The notes under the pieces: generated by a model
The model's input: the letters and a program-made list of their open reading frames with translations, nothing else
What the model was told of the DNA's origin: nothing
Database searches by the model: none
Program-made: the position numbers and the translations under genes
Assembly (NCBI GenBank): GCA_019420945.1
Contig: JAHZGF010000017.1
Coordinates: 1-64,000, forward strand
Source of the DNA: Clostridiales bacterium
Lineage (GTDB): Bacteria; Bacillota; Clostridia; Oscillospirales; Oscillospiraceae
Direction: 5' to 3'
DNA length: 64,000 nucleotides
Shown here: in pieces, positions 16,193 to 26,904 of the stretch
Layout: the number at the start of each line of letters is the position of its first letter
Position numbering within the stretch: position 1 is the first letter of the stretch

Positions 16193-19100
16193 ATGGACGG
16201 AACGGTAGGATTTGAGGCAGGAAAAGCCGCAGCGGAGCAGCTGTCCCTGGGGGAACTGTGTCGCATCAGGCCCTTGTTGCAGCAGCTGACAATCCACCTG
16301 CGGCAGCTGCGGCACCGGATCACCCAAAAACAGACGGCGCTGACGCAAGAAGATCCAGACCGCTGGCTGTTGGATAACCAGTATCTCATTGAACTGGCCG
16401 CCCAAAGCGCCCGGGAAGGATTCCGCGGCGTGAAAAAACTGCCGGCTGATGGTACGGAGTCTGGCGGCTTTCGGCTGATTGCCTTGGCTCGGATGTTGTC
16501 ACAGCAACCGGAACCCCGTTCTCAAGCGGAAGTTATCTCTTTTCTGGAGGGAGTCCAGAGTGTTGTGCCGCTGTTGGAACGGGAAAACCGGGCACTGTTA
16601 TTTGCCTTGCAGTTTGTGGCTCTGGAGGAGCTTGCTTCCGCCCTTCGGGCGCCGGATGATACCCGGGAAAAAGCCTTTTCTCATGCCTTTTCCAATCTGA
16701 GACAGTGGAACGACCTGGATTTTCAGGTCGTCTCGGAGCAGTCCAGCCGAATCCACCAGGCGTTTTTGGCGGATCCCACCGGGGAATATGCCCTTATGCC
16801 TCCTGGTGACCGTGGCCGGTACAGGCAGCGTCTGGAGCAACTGGCCAGAAAACAGGGGGAGGAAGAAGCGTTTCTGGCCCAGACTCTGGTGCGTCAGGCC
16901 GGTACCCGTCACATTGGGTTTCTGCTGTTCCACGGAGATCCACCGTATCTTCGGGTGATTCAAAAGCTCTACTTCCCGGCATTGACTTTATTCAGTCTGC
17001 TTCTGTCTTTGGGAGTGAGCTTTTTCGTGGGCCTGAATGGGGGCTTTTTGCTTCTGTGGCCCCTTGTATTTTTAATGTTGAAGACGGTTACCGATACGGT
17101 TTTGCTGCGGGTACTGCCCCGGCGGCCGGTATTTCGGCTGTCACTGTCCGGCGGATTGACCCGGAGTGAGCGTACCCTGTTGGTGAAGACCGTGGTCTTA
17201 ACCGGGGAGAGCAGTCTGGAAGAGATCCGACAACTGGAATGTATCTATCTGGCGAACCGGGACTGCGGCCAGGAATTGTCTCTGGGCTTGCTGGCGGATC
17301 TGCCGGAACGGCGAGAGCCCATCTCCCAGGGAGACCGGAATCTGATCCGGCGAATGGAATCCGCCTTTCATGAACTCAATCAGCGCTATGACGGACGCTT
17401 TTTCCTGTTGTTTCGTCCGCCGGTTTACCAGTCCCGACAGGGGACCTTTGTGGGCTGGGAGCGCAAACGGGGGGCGCTGCTGGAATTGGCTCGGATGCTG
17501 CGTTCCCGTCGCTCTACAATTGAGGTGTACTCCGGTGACCGCACCCGCCTGAACGGTGTGAAATATCTGGTGACCCTGGACAGCGATACCGATCCCGGGG
17601 TGGGTGGGATTCGCCCGCTGGTGGGAGCCATGCGGCACCCGCTGAATCGGCCGGTGCTGGACCCTGCGGCGTCGGTGGTGACGCAGGGATACGCTATCCT
17701 TCAGCCTCAGATCCGCAGCCGGCTTTCCGCTGCCCGGGTTACGCCCTTTGCCCGGCTGTTTTCCGGCGGAGCCGGCACTGATCCCTACCGGAGCTGCGGC
17801 AGTGAGCTCTGCCACGACCTGTTTGACGAGTCCTCCTTCTGCGGTAAAGGAATTTTGGATATTGACTGCTTATTGGCCTGCCTGGATGGCAGGTTCCCAG
17901 AACAGCGGATCTTGTCCCACGACATCTTGGAGGGGGCCTTTCTGCGCACCGGTTACCTGGGGCAGATTAGCTTTGGAGAAGGCTTTCCCGCCACGGTAAG
18001 CGGTTTTTATCGGCGTCAGCACCGTTGGGTTCGGGGAGATTGGCAGAATCTGTTCTGGATTCTGGGGAAAATCCCCAGGGGAGAGGGACGAGAACCCAAC
18101 CCGCTTACTTCGGTGTCTCGCTGGAAGCTGGCGGACAATCTGCGCAGAAGCCTGGTGCCGGTGGTCCAGCTGATCTGTCTGTTGATCGGGGGCCTGGCCG
18201 GCGGCCGGTTGGGATGGCTGGGGTGGATTGCCCTCGTTTCCATTGCATTGGAGCCCTTTGTCGGTTTTGTGACGGGATTTTCCTTCCGGGGAATGAGCCG
18301 GCGGTTCCATTCTCTGATTTGGTCGGGCCTGGGCCGGACAGTGCTGCAAATTGGTGTCAAGCTGGTACTACTGCCCTTGGAGGGGTGGACCAACCTTTCC
18401 GCCCTCACCCTGGCCCTGTGGCGCAGTCTTGTTTCCCATAAAAATATGCTCCAGTGGACCACCTTTGCCCAGCAGAGCGCCGGGAAAGGCAAGTGGCTTG
18501 GCAGCTGCATACCGATGCTGATCCTGGGGGCGTTTACTCTGGCGCTGCCGGGAACAGTCTGGGGAAAAGCGCTGGCGGTATTTTGGCTTCTCTCTCCTGT
18601 GACGGTGCTGGCACTGGAGCGAAAGCAGCCCAGCGCCCGATTGAGGCCCCAGGAGCGTGCGTTTCTGCTCCATGAGGCGGAACAGATTTGGGGATTCTTT
18701 GCGGATTTTCTGACCCCGGGGCGCAACTATCTGCCCCCGGACAACTTCCAACTGCGCCCTTACCGGGGGGTGGCGGAGCGAACCTCTCCCACAAATATTG
18801 GATTTGCCGCTTTGAGCTGTCTGGCTGCAGTGGATTTAGACCTGGAGAGCCGGGACTCTGCTCTGAACCGTATCGCCGGACTGCTGGACACGCTGGAGAA
18901 AATGGAAAAATGGAAGGGAAATCTTTATAACTGGTATCACACCATAACGCTTTCCCCCATGGCCCCCAGAGTAGTTTCTTCGGTGGACAGCGGCAACCTG
19001 TGCGCCTGTCTGTTGGCCCTGTCCACAGGGCTGCAGGAGTTGGGGCGGGAGGATCTGGCCCATCGGGCTCTGAGATTGGCCCGAGACACGGATCTGGGAG

Positions 19101-22100
19101 CCCTCTATGACAAGAAAAAGCACCTGTTTTATATCTCTTACGAACCGGACACCGATACTTGGTCCAAGGCCCACTACGATCTGATGGCCAGTGAGGCCCG
19201 TCTGCTGAGCTATGTGGCCCTGGCTCTGGGTCAGGTGGAACACCGACACTGGGGGGCGCTGAGCCGAGCCCAGACGGCAGCCAAGGGGTATCAGGGCATG
19301 GTGTCCTGGTTTGGCACCATGTTCGAGTATTTCATGCCCCATCTGCTGCTGCCTCTGCCCCGGGATTCCTTTTTGTATGAGAGCTTGGCGTTCTGTGCCT
19401 GCGAGCAGGTTCGTTACGGGCAAAAGAGATCCATTCCCTGGGGAATCTCCGAGTCGGCGGTGCCCGCTCTGGACCAAAATGGATGTTACAGCTATCGGGC
19501 CAACGGCATTCCTGCCGCTGCCCTGTGCTATATGCCGGAGCGTACGCCGGTGATTGCCCCCTACGCCACTTATCTGACCTTGTCCATCCTGCCCCATCGG
19601 GCGGTGGACAACTTACAGCGGCTGCGATCCCACGGGTTGGGAGGCAAATATGGCCTCTATGAGGCAGCAGAATACAGTGTCGGAGGCATTCAGGCGGCCA
19701 AAAGCTGGATGTCACATCATATGGGGATGAGTTTATTGGCAATTGATAATGTGCTGAGGGATCAAATTCAGATCAAACGATTCATGGCCCAGCCCGAGCT
19801 GCAGGCCTTTCAGTCTCTGCTGGAAGAGGAGGTTCCCAGAAGCGCACGGCCCATGCGCCAGAAGAAAAAACGGCCCATCGATCTTGGACGGGAGAAGAAA
19901 CCATCCGATGATTACCGTTTGAAGGGGAGCGGCGTTCAGGAGGAAAAACCGGTGTGCGTGCTGCTGCCGGGGGCCAACCTTTCAGCAGTGGTCACCAACA
20001 GCGGATATTGTTATCTCTCCGCCGAACAGGAGTCACTGACTGCCCGGCAGGCTCCGCCGGCGGTATATCTTCGTAAAAATGACAGGGTATTTCAGCTGTT
20101 TCCTTGTCAGAGCGGAGCTGATTTGAACTGGTGCCTGAGCGACCGGCGCTGTGACTTCAGTCTTGGGATCGAAGGCGCGGAGGTTCGATTGTCCATCGCC
20201 CGGCCTGAGGCGCAGACCCTGGACTGGAACCTGGAGTGCTCCGGTGAGTTGGGGGATAGTACCCTGTTTGTGGTCCTCCATCCTCAGCTGGCCGGGGAGA
20301 GGGACTTTTTGGCCCATCCTACTTTCAGTTTGCTGCGGATTGAGACGGAGCAGACCGGGGACAGCGTGACCTTCCGCCGCCGGGGCGGGGATGGGGAACA
20401 CCCGGAGCTGCGCTGCCGGTGGACAGGCCGGGGCGTGGTTCCTGTTACAGGTCCCCAGGCCGCCCGGCGGTTGCGGGAACTGGGAGTTCCAGCCCGAGAA
20501 CCGGGCCTGTTGTTAGAGCTGCCGCTGCACAACCTGGAATCTGGTTCCTCAAATCTGACCTTGCGATTGGATACTGGAGAAGCAGGGCCTCGAAAACGAG
20601 TGGAACCTGTGGCCCTTCAGGTCCGAAATTTGGCCTGGCAGCTATTGCCGGAGCTGATTTTTGCCCCGCAGCTGGGAAGCGTCGGAACACCAGGGCCTCA
20701 GCGGTTGTTGTGGGAGTTGGGAATTTCCGGGGACGACCCCATTGTGCTGGGTCAAGTTTCAGAAGAGAAGGACGCGTTCTGCCAAGCGGTGTTTGCCTGG
20801 CAGCTGCTGTCCGCCAATGGTATCCCCTTTGATCTGGTATTTTTGGGGACTGAGGCTCAGAAGGAGTCTATAAACGCGTGGGCCCGGGAGTTGGAAATTT
20901 CCCTGGGCGGCCACTGCGGGCTGCATTGGGTTTTTGATCAGCCGAAAAAACGTGCGCTTTTGCAAGGAATGGCCTGCGCGGTGTTGGACAATCTTCCAGA
21001 GAGGGAGACAAAGCTGGAGCATCAGGGGGCAGTTGCCAGCTGGCTGGTGCCTAAAGGGAAAACTTTTGAAGTGCGCTGGGAGGGAGACAGCCTGACCCTG
21101 GCGGGGGGACTGCCGCCGGTGCGATGGAGTATTCCGCTGACCAATGGCAAATTTGGATATCTGGCTCTGGACACCGGAGGTGGCTATCTCTGGTCCCAAA
21201 ACGCCCGCCTGTTTCGAGTTACGCCCTGGAGCAACGATCCCTGGGGACGGACGGGACCGGAAGAGCTGGCGGTGGTGTTGGATGGAAAAGAGGTTTCTCT
21301 GTTTGCCCGCCAGGATGAATATCCCTGTACGTTGACCTTTGGAACGGGTTTCCTGCGCTGGGAAAAGGACTTCGGAGGACAGATCCGCAGCCGGGTCACT
21401 GCCTTTGTGCCTGAAAAGCGAAATGAACGGATCTTTTTGGTGGAGTTGGAAAATTTTCCGTCCCAGACACAACTGGTGTGGCGGATGCAGCCCCAGATGG
21501 GAGAGTTTGTCACTCAGGGGCTCTGGGCCCGGGCGGAGGAATCGGAAGGCAAGGTATGGCTGAAAAATCCGGTGACGGAGCGCTCCGGCATTTGCCTGTC
21601 CGCCTCCGCGCCTTGGCAGGAAGTTGTGCTGCCTCAGGGCCGGTGTCGGCAGGTGGAATTCACCTTTTCAGCTCAGTGTGCGGCAACGGGACTGGTACTG
21701 CAAGCTGGAGAACCCTGCTCCGCCTTGGGAGTGGATGACGCCCGGCGACTGTTGGAGGAGACCATCGCCCTCTGGCACAGCTGCTGCTGCGGGCTTGAGG
21801 TGGAGACACCGGATGAAGCATTGAATCACTATCTCTCTTTCTGGGGGCAGTATCAGGTTCAGGCCAGCCGGATGCTGTCCAGAACCTCCATTTATCAGTG
21901 CGGTGGCGCCTATGGATTCCGGGATCAGCTGCAGGATATCTGCGCCTTAATTCAAAGCAATCCTCAGCTTGCCCAAGAACAAATACTGCGTTGCTGCCGC
22001 CATCAGTTTATGGAGGGAGACGTGCTGCACTGGTGGCATGAGATCCCGGGAGGCGGAGCCGACGCGGGGGTCAGAACCAGAATCAGCGATGATCTGCTCT

Positions 22101-23263
22101 GGCTGCCCTATGCCCTGTCCGTCTGGTGGGAGGAGACGGGAAAAGTTGAGCTGTTGGAGCGGGAGGCCCCCTATCTGCTGGGCCAGCGGTTGAACCCGGA
22201 AGAGCATGACCGGTATTTCGCACCGGAACAGGGAAGCCAGGCGGAGAGCGTGTACCGCCACGGAATCCGGGCCATCGAATGCGTATTGGGCCGGGGCGTG
22301 GGGGCTCACGGTCTTTGCAAAATGGGAAGCGGAGATTGGAACGACGGCATGGACCAAGTGGGAGTCGCCGGAAAAGGTGAGAGCGTCTGGCTGACCTGGT
22401 TTGCCGCTTTGGTGCTGCGCCGGTACGCCGATGTGTGTGAGGCCATGTCTGATCGGGAACGGGCTGTTCGCTACCGGGATACCGCTGACAGTCTGGTCAA
22501 AGCGGCGGAACAGTGCTGGGATGGGGCCTGGTTCTTACGGGGGTATTTTGATTCCGGTGAACCTCTGGGGGGTAAAAACTGCCCAGAGTGTCAGATTGAC
22601 TCCATCTCCCAGAGTTTTGCCGCCCTGGCAGGGGCAGACCGGGAGAAGGTGTGCCAAGCTCTGGAAAGTGCCCAGAGAGTTCTGCTGGATGGAAGCAGCG
22701 GCACCGTAGCTCTGCTGGATCCCCCTTTTGATGGAAAGGGGACGAATCCGGGCTATATTGCAGATTACCGCCCCGGAAACCGGGAAAATGGCGGTCAGTA
22801 CACCCATGCGGCGGTCTGGCTGGCCCTGGCCTGGTTCCAGGTGGGACAGCCAGACCGGGGCTGGAGAATTTTGCGCACCTTGCTGCCCGAGCATCACCCC
22901 ATGGAACGCTATCAGGGGGAGTGTTTTGTGCTGGCGGCGGATGTCTGTCGGGAGGCAGGAAAAGAAGGGGCCGCAGGCTGGACCTGGTATACCGGCGCCG
23001 CCGGCTGGTACTGGCGGGTTGCGGTTCAGGAGTTGCTGGGCCTCCGATTCCGGGGCGGACTGCTCTATCTGGAGCCCAAGCTGCCCTTCAGCTGGCCTGG
23101 TTATAAGGCCCGGCTGAAGCTGCCTCAGGGTGTGCTGGAAATTCAGGTGGTTTTGGGAACAGAACACCGGCTGACACTGGACGGAACCCCTGTGCCCCAG
23201 GGAGTTGACTGCATGCGCCTGGTGGGGCATCATTGCCTCCAGATGGAAATTCTGCAAAAATAA
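16193..23263 (+). CDS. Giant cyclic beta-1,2-glucan synthase-like protein (GT84 + GH94-type domains)
   Basis: A 2,356-residue membrane protein with the domain order of NdvB/ChvB cyclic beta-1,2-glucan synthases. A helical N-terminus is followed by two membrane segments (about 261-310), a glycosyltransferase core with LVTLDSDTDPGVGG (about 460), MRHPLNRPVLDP, and RQHRWVRGDWQ (about 607), and more membrane segments (about 655-810). Then comes a glucoamylase-like domain starting near RTSPTNIGFAALSC (about 862) and WMSHHMGMS. The C-terminus is a GH94 phosphorylase-like domain with GGAYGFRDQLQD (about 1902) and GVRTRISDDLLWLPY. It is some 450 residues shorter than proteobacterial versions. The ATG at 16193 follows GGAGG by six bases. 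Product and export route in this Gram-positive are unknown. Confidence 0.85.
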   Translation: MDGTVGFEAGKAAAEQLSLGELCRIRPLLQQLTIHLRQLRHRITQKQTALTQEDPDRWLLDNQYLIELAAQSAREGFRGVKKLPADGTESGGFRLIALARMLSQQPEPRSQAEVISFLEGVQSVVPLLERENRALLFALQFVALEELASALRAPDDTREKAFSHAFSNLRQWNDLDFQVVSEQSSRIHQAFLADPTGEYALMPPGDRGRYRQRLEQLARKQGEEEAFLAQTLVRQAGTRHIGFLLFHGDPPYLRVIQKLYFPALTLFSLLLSLGVSFFVGLNGGFLLLWPLVFLMLKTVTDTVLLRVLPRRPVFRLSLSGGLTRSERTLLVKTVVLTGESSLEEIRQLECIYLANRDCGQELSLGLLADLPERREPISQGDRNLIRRMESAFHELNQRYDGRFFLLFRPPVYQSRQGTFVGWERKRGALLELARMLRSRRSTIEVYSGDRTRLNGVKYLVTLDSDTDPGVGGIRPLVGAMRHPLNRPVLDPAASVVTQGYAILQPQIRSRLSAARVTPFARLFSGGAGTDPYRSCGSELCHDLFDESSFCGKGILDIDCLLACLDGRFPEQRILSHDILEGAFLRTGYLGQISFGEGFPATVSGFYRRQHRWVRGDWQNLFWILGKIPRGEGREPNPLTSVSRWKLADNLRRSLVPVVQLICLLIGGLAGGRLGWLGWIALVSIALEPFVGFVTGFSFRGMSRRFHSLIWSGLGRTVLQIGVKLVLLPLEGWTNLSALTLALWRSLVSHKNMLQWTTFAQQSAGKGKWLGSCIPMLILGAFTLALPGTVWGKALAVFWLLSPVTVLALERKQPSARLRPQERAFLLHEAEQIWGFFADFLTPGRNYLPPDNFQLRPYRGVAERTSPTNIGFAALSCLAAVDLDLESRDSALNRIAGLLDTLEKMEKWKGNLYNWYHTITLSPMAPRVVSSVDSGNLCACLLALSTGLQELGREDLAHRALRLARDTDLGALYDKKKHLFYISYEPDTDTWSKAHYDLMASEARLLSYVALALGQVEHRHWGALSRAQTAAKGYQGMVSWFGTMFEYFMPHLLLPLPRDSFLYESLAFCACEQVRYGQKRSIPWGISESAVPALDQNGCYSYRANGIPAAALCYMPERTPVIAPYATYLTLSILPHRAVDNLQRLRSHGLGGKYGLYEAAEYSVGGIQAAKSWMSHHMGMSLLAIDNVLRDQIQIKRFMAQPELQAFQSLLEEEVPRSARPMRQKKKRPIDLGREKKPSDDYRLKGSGVQEEKPVCVLLPGANLSAVVTNSGYCYLSAEQESLTARQAPPAVYLRKNDRVFQLFPCQSGADLNWCLSDRRCDFSLGIEGAEVRLSIARPEAQTLDWNLECSGELGDSTLFVVLHPQLAGERDFLAHPTFSLLRIETEQTGDSVTFRRRGGDGEHPELRCRWTGRGVVPVTGPQAARRLRELGVPAREPGLLLELPLHNLESGSSNLTLRLDTGEAGPRKRVEPVALQVRNLAWQLLPELIFAPQLGSVGTPGPQRLLWELGISGDDPIVLGQVSEEKDAFCQAVFAWQLLSANGIPFDLVFLGTEAQKESINAWARELEISLGGHCGLHWVFDQPKKRALLQGMACAVLDNLPERETKLEHQGAVASWLVPKGKTFEVRWEGDSLTLAGGLPPVRWSIPLTNGKFGYLALDTGGGYLWSQNARLFRVTPWSNDPWGRTGPEELAVVLDGKEVSLFARQDEYPCTLTFGTGFLRWEKDFGGQIRSRVTAFVPEKRNERIFLVELENFPSQTQLVWRMQPQMGEFVTQGLWARAEESEGKVWLKNPVTERSGICLSASAPWQEVVLPQGRCRQVEFTFSAQCAATGLVLQAGEPCSALGVDDARRLLEETIALWHSCCCGLEVETPDEALNHYLSFWGQYQVQASRMLSRTSIYQCGGAYGFRDQLQDICALIQSNPQLAQEQILRCCRHQFMEGDVLHWWHEIPGGGADAGVRTRISDDLLWLPYALSVWWEETGKVELLEREAPYLLGQRLNPEEHDRYFAPEQGSQAESVYRHGIRAIECVLGRGVGAHGLCKMGSGDWNDGMDQVGVAGKGESVWLTWFAALVLRRYADVCEAMSDRERAVRYRDTADSLVKAAEQCWDGAWFLRGYFDSGEPLGGKNCPECQIDSISQSFAALAGADREKVCQALESAQRVLLDGSSGTVALLDPPFDGKGTNPGYIADYRPGNRENGGQYTHAAVWLALAWFQVGQPDRGWRILRTLLPEHHPMERYQGECFVLAADVCREAGKEGAAGWTWYTGAAGWYWRVAVQELLGLRFRGGLLYLEPKLPFSWPGYKARLKLPQGVLEIQVVLGTEHRLTLDGTPVPQGVDCMRLVGHHCLQMEILQK

Positions 23264-23378
23264 GGTGCGCATTGAGGCAAAATCATGTATAATGAACTCT
23301 GCTTAACCTGACAACTTTATCAGCGGCGCGGAGGGTGGACAAACACCGCGCTGGATCATATGACTGGGGGCGTATCCT

Positions 23379-24683
23379 TTGACCATCGAGCAGATTGAAC
23401 TGATGCCCGGTGTCTGCCTGACTGCGGTGCGGACAGATAAATTTAAAAGCAGTTATTGGTCGTTGCGGCTGCTGACACCGCTGAAGCGGGAGACGGCGGC
23501 TTTGAACGCCTTGTTGCCCTTTGTGCTGCGTCGGGGTACCGCTCGGTTGCCGGATATGACCAGTTTTTCCGCGGCTCTGGACGAGCTCTACGGCGGGGCT
23601 ATTGAGCCCGCCGTGCGCAAGTGCGGAGATATGCAGTGTATCGGCTTTGAAGCCAGTTTTTTGGATGATGCCTGTGTGCCCGACAGCACTAATATTCTGG
23701 AGCAGGCGGCGGCCCTGTTGGGAGATCTTCTGCTGCACCCGGCCACCAAAAATGGCAGGCTGCGGCAGGATTATGTGCTCAGTGAGCGGAAAAATCTGAT
23801 CCAGATGATCCGCAGCAGCCGCAATGACAAGCGGCAATATGCCCGTGAGCGGTTGGTAGAGGAGATGTTCGCGGGAGAGGATTACGCCGTGGGCCGCTTT
23901 GGCACAGTGGAACAGGCGGAAAAGATCAATGTGGCCAAACTGTTTGCCCAGTATCAGACGTTGTTGGAGCAGTCCCCCATCGAGCTCTTTTACTGTGGCT
24001 CCGCCCCGGCAAAGCGAGTGGAGCTGGCCTGGCGGGAGGCCCTGATGGGTCTCCCCCGGGGGATGGAGCGCTATCCGGTGGAGACCGACGCCCACCGGCC
24101 CCCGGAGCGGGATCCCCGGGACTTCCGGGAACAGATGGACGTGACCCAGGGGAAGATGGAGCTGGGCTTCCGCATCGGCTTTGGCCTGGGGGATGAGATG
24201 TATCCCGCGATGCTGGTGCTCAATGCCATGTTTGGCGGTACTACCACCTCCCGGCTGTTTCTGCATGTGCGGGAAAAGTTGTCCCTGTGCTACTATGCCA
24301 GTTCAACACTGGTCAGCCTCAAGGGGCTGGTGCTGGTGGCCTGCGGAGTGGACCCCGCCAATTTTGAGGCGGCCAAAGGTGAAATCTTGGACCAGCTGGC
24401 CCAGCTTCAGCGGGGCGAATTTACCACCGAAGAGTTCCTGGCCGCCCGGAAGAGTGTGGTCAGCACCCTGCGCTCCGCCCAGGATGAGCAGGGGAGGATG
24501 TGCTCCTACTGGCTGATGGATCGAGCTGCGGGAGAGCCCTTCGATTTGAACCAGCTGATCCTCCAGGTGGAGGATGTGACCGAGGGTATGGCGGCGGCTG
24601 CCGCTATGGAACTGCGGCTGGATGGAATCTATTATCTGTCCGGTCCCGAACAGAAAGAGGAGGTGGAAGATGAAAGAACTTGA
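23379..24683 (+). CDS. M16-family peptidase homologue lacking the zinc motif (YmfF-like)
   Basis: A 434-residue M16-fold protein without an HxxEH zinc site, so presumably the non-catalytic partner of the next gene. The C-terminal half carries the substrate-lid type segment FGGTTTSRLFLHVREKLSLCYYASS typical of M16 proteins. The pair corresponds to Bacillus YmfF/YmfH. The start is a TTG with GGGGG eight bases upstream; no ATG fits. It overlaps the catalytic subunit by 14 nt. Confidence 0.85.
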   Translation: MTIEQIELMPGVCLTAVRTDKFKSSYWSLRLLTPLKRETAALNALLPFVLRRGTARLPDMTSFSAALDELYGGAIEPAVRKCGDMQCIGFEASFLDDACVPDSTNILEQAAALLGDLLLHPATKNGRLRQDYVLSERKNLIQMIRSSRNDKRQYARERLVEEMFAGEDYAVGRFGTVEQAEKINVAKLFAQYQTLLEQSPIELFYCGSAPAKRVELAWREALMGLPRGMERYPVETDAHRPPERDPRDFREQMDVTQGKMELGFRIGFGLGDEMYPAMLVLNAMFGGTTTSRLFLHVREKLSLCYYASSTLVSLKGLVLVACGVDPANFEAAKGEILDQLAQLQRGEFTTEEFLAARKSVVSTLRSAQDEQGRMCSYWLMDRAAGEPFDLNQLILQVEDVTEGMAAAAAMELRLDGIYYLSGPEQKEEVEDERT

Positions 24684-25932
24684 GTACGCCCGCCTTGGGG
24701 AACGATGCTATTATGAGACCCTGGCCAACGGCCTGACGGTCTATGTGCTGCCAAAAGCGGGATTTTCCAAGTCCTTTGCCTTCTTTGCCACCCACTATGG
24801 AGGGCAGGACGAGCGGTTCCGCACCGGAGAGCGGTGGCGGCAGACGCCGGGAGGCGTCGCTCACTTCCTGGAGCATAAGATGTTTGATATGCCCGGGGAA
24901 AACGCCCTCCAGACCCTGTCGGCCCGGGGGGCATCTCCCAACGCCTTTACCTCCACCGATATCACCGGCTATTATTTCTCCTGTACCGATCAGGTCTATG
25001 AAAATCTGCACACTCTGCTGAGCTTTGTCACCACCCCCTACTTCACCGAAGAGAGCGTGGCCAAGGAGCAGGGCATTATCGGCCAGGAAATCCGCATGAT
25101 CGAGGACAATCCGGACTGGCGGATTTATAACAACTTGCTTCAGTCTCTGTACGCAAATCATACCGTCCGCAATTCTGTGGCGGGTACGGTGGAGTCTATT
25201 GCCAAGATTACGCCGGAGGTGCTGGAGAGCTGCCATAAGACCTTCTACCATCCCTCCAACATGGTCCTGTGTGTGGAGGGCAATGTGGAGCCCCGGAAAG
25301 TGCTTCAGATGGCGGCGGCGGTGGTGCCCTTTGGAGAGAAGCAGACCATCTGGCGGGACCACGGAGCCCCGGAAAAACCGGAATCCGCATGCCAGGAGAT
25401 TTCTCTGGAGATGGAGGTATCTGCCCCCAGTTTTCTGCTGGGGTTTAAGGCGGAGCCGGGAGGTTCCCTGCGGAGAAAACTGGTGGGAGAACTGGCGGTG
25501 GAACTGCTGGTGGGAGAGTCCAGTCCCCTTTATGCCAAGCTCTATCAGGAAGGTTTGATTGACAAGACCTTTGGGATGGAATTTGACTCCGACGGGGAGA
25601 CGGCCCACTTTATTATGGGCGGCGAGAGCGCAGACCCGGTGCAAGTGGCTGAGCGAATTATGAGTGAGGGGATCCGCATCGCCTGGAACGGTGTGGATGA
25701 GGCCCTGTTCCAACGGGTCCGCAAAGCCCTCTATGGGGCGAAAGTGCGGGCGTTGAATTCCTTTGAACACACCTGTATTCAGATGGCCCAGGGTCATTTC
25801 CAAGGCTATCGTTATCTGGAATTCTGTGACCTCTACGATCAGATTACCCGGCAGGAAGTAGAGGAGCTGCTGCGGGATTCCGTCACCGGCGTCCGCAGTG
25901 CCCTGTCCATCGTAAGACCCAAAGGAGTGTAA
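24670..25932 (+). CDS. M16-family zinc metallopeptidase (YmfH-like)
   Basis: A 420-residue pitrilysin-type peptidase with the inverted zinc motif HFLEH at 65-69 and a downstream EQGIIGQEIRM segment supplying the third ligand. Such proteins usually work as heterodimers with a motif-less partner, here the overlapping upstream gene, to degrade or process peptides. AGAGGAGG precedes the ATG at 24670 by six bases. Only nine bases separate it from lgt. Confidence 0.9.
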   Translation: MKELEYARLGERCYYETLANGLTVYVLPKAGFSKSFAFFATHYGGQDERFRTGERWRQTPGGVAHFLEHKMFDMPGENALQTLSARGASPNAFTSTDITGYYFSCTDQVYENLHTLLSFVTTPYFTEESVAKEQGIIGQEIRMIEDNPDWRIYNNLLQSLYANHTVRNSVAGTVESIAKITPEVLESCHKTFYHPSNMVLCVEGNVEPRKVLQMAAAVVPFGEKQTIWRDHGAPEKPESACQEISLEMEVSAPSFLLGFKAEPGGSLRRKLVGELAVELLVGESSPLYAKLYQEGLIDKTFGMEFDSDGETAHFIMGGESADPVQVAERIMSEGIRIAWNGVDEALFQRVRKALYGAKVRALNSFEHTCIQMAQGHFQGYRYLEFCDLYDQITRQEVEELLRDSVTGVRSALSIVRPKGV

Positions 25933-25941
25933 TCAAGCGAC

Positions 25942-26904
25942 ATGAATCCCATTGTTTTTCCCGGCCTGGGGCTGGAACTGAATATCAACCGAGTGGCGTT
26001 TTCCGTATTTGGAAAGGACATCTATTGGTATGGTATTATCATTGCCTGTGGCTTTATCCTGGCGGTGACCTATTGCTATTACAATGCGAAACGATTTGGC
26101 ATTGTAAAGGATCGAGTGATTGATTTTATCTTGTTTGCCGCTCCCGGCGGCATCATTGGCGCCCGCATTTATTATGTGGTGTTTTATCTGTCCCTGTACC
26201 GAAATCCCGACGGTTCTTTTAACTGGGGAAAAGCCATTGCCATCTGGGATGGCGGATTGGCCATTTATGGAGGCGTCATTGCCGCCATTATCATTCTTCT
26301 GATCTTTTGTGCAGTCAATAAGATCAAATTCCTGGCTTTTGCTGATCTGGGCTCTTACGGCCTGTTCATCGGCCAGGCAATCGGACGCTGGGGCAACTTC
26401 TGCAATCAGGAGGCCTACGGTGGTCCTACGACCCTGCCCTGGCGTATGGGCCTGACGGTGGCAGGGGAGTACATCGAGGTACACCCTACCTTCCTCTATG
26501 AATCTGTCTGGAATCTGGTAGGGTTGGCCTTTGCCCATTTCGTGCTGCGCAAGCACCGGAAATTTGACGGTCAGGTGTTCCTGTTCTATCTGTCCTGGTA
26601 TGGCCTGGGGCGGTTTTGGATTGAGGGAATGCGCACTGACAGCCTCTACCTCTTCAACACTGGGATCCGGGTGTCCCAACTGCTGGCGGGGATTTGCTTC
26701 CTGATTGCCGGTGCGTTGCTGATTGTGCTGACGATCAAACTCAAACATGACCCGGAGCGGCTGTATGTCAATCAGGCGGCGGCTACGGCGGAAGGGGAGC
26801 AGATTCGCACTGAGTCTGTTCTGGAGCAGACAGAAGCTGAGAAGGAAACCCAAGAGACTGAGATGGAAACGGAGGAGACCCAAGATGGCGGCAGTGGTGA
26901 TTGA
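25942..26904 (+). CDS. lgt: Prolipoprotein diacylglyceryl transferase Lgt
   Basis: A 320-residue membrane enzyme that attaches diacylglycerol to the lipobox cysteine of prolipoproteins. About seven hydrophobic segments are visible, with the Lgt signature GRWGNFCNQEAYGG at about 150-163. A glutamate/threonine-rich hydrophilic tail of about 45 residues extends the C-terminus beyond the usual 270-280. The end of the gene overlaps folD by 20 nt. Confidence 0.95.
   Translation: MNPIVFPGLGLELNINRVAFSVFGKDIYWYGIIIACGFILAVTYCYYNAKRFGIVKDRVIDFILFAAPGGIIGARIYYVVFYLSLYRNPDGSFNWGKAIAIWDGGLAIYGGVIAAIIILLIFCAVNKIKFLAFADLGSYGLFIGQAIGRWGNFCNQEAYGGPTTLPWRMGLTVAGEYIEVHPTFLYESVWNLVGLAFAHFVLRKHRKFDGQVFLFYLSWYGLGRFWIEGMRTDSLYLFNTGIRVSQLLAGICFLIAGALLIVLTIKLKHDPERLYVNQAAATAEGEQIRTESVLEQTEAEKETQETEMETEETQDGGSGD

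Noticed and set aside
23379..24683. Active peptidase for the first M16 gene
   Set aside because: No HxxEH zinc motif is present; only the second gene has it.
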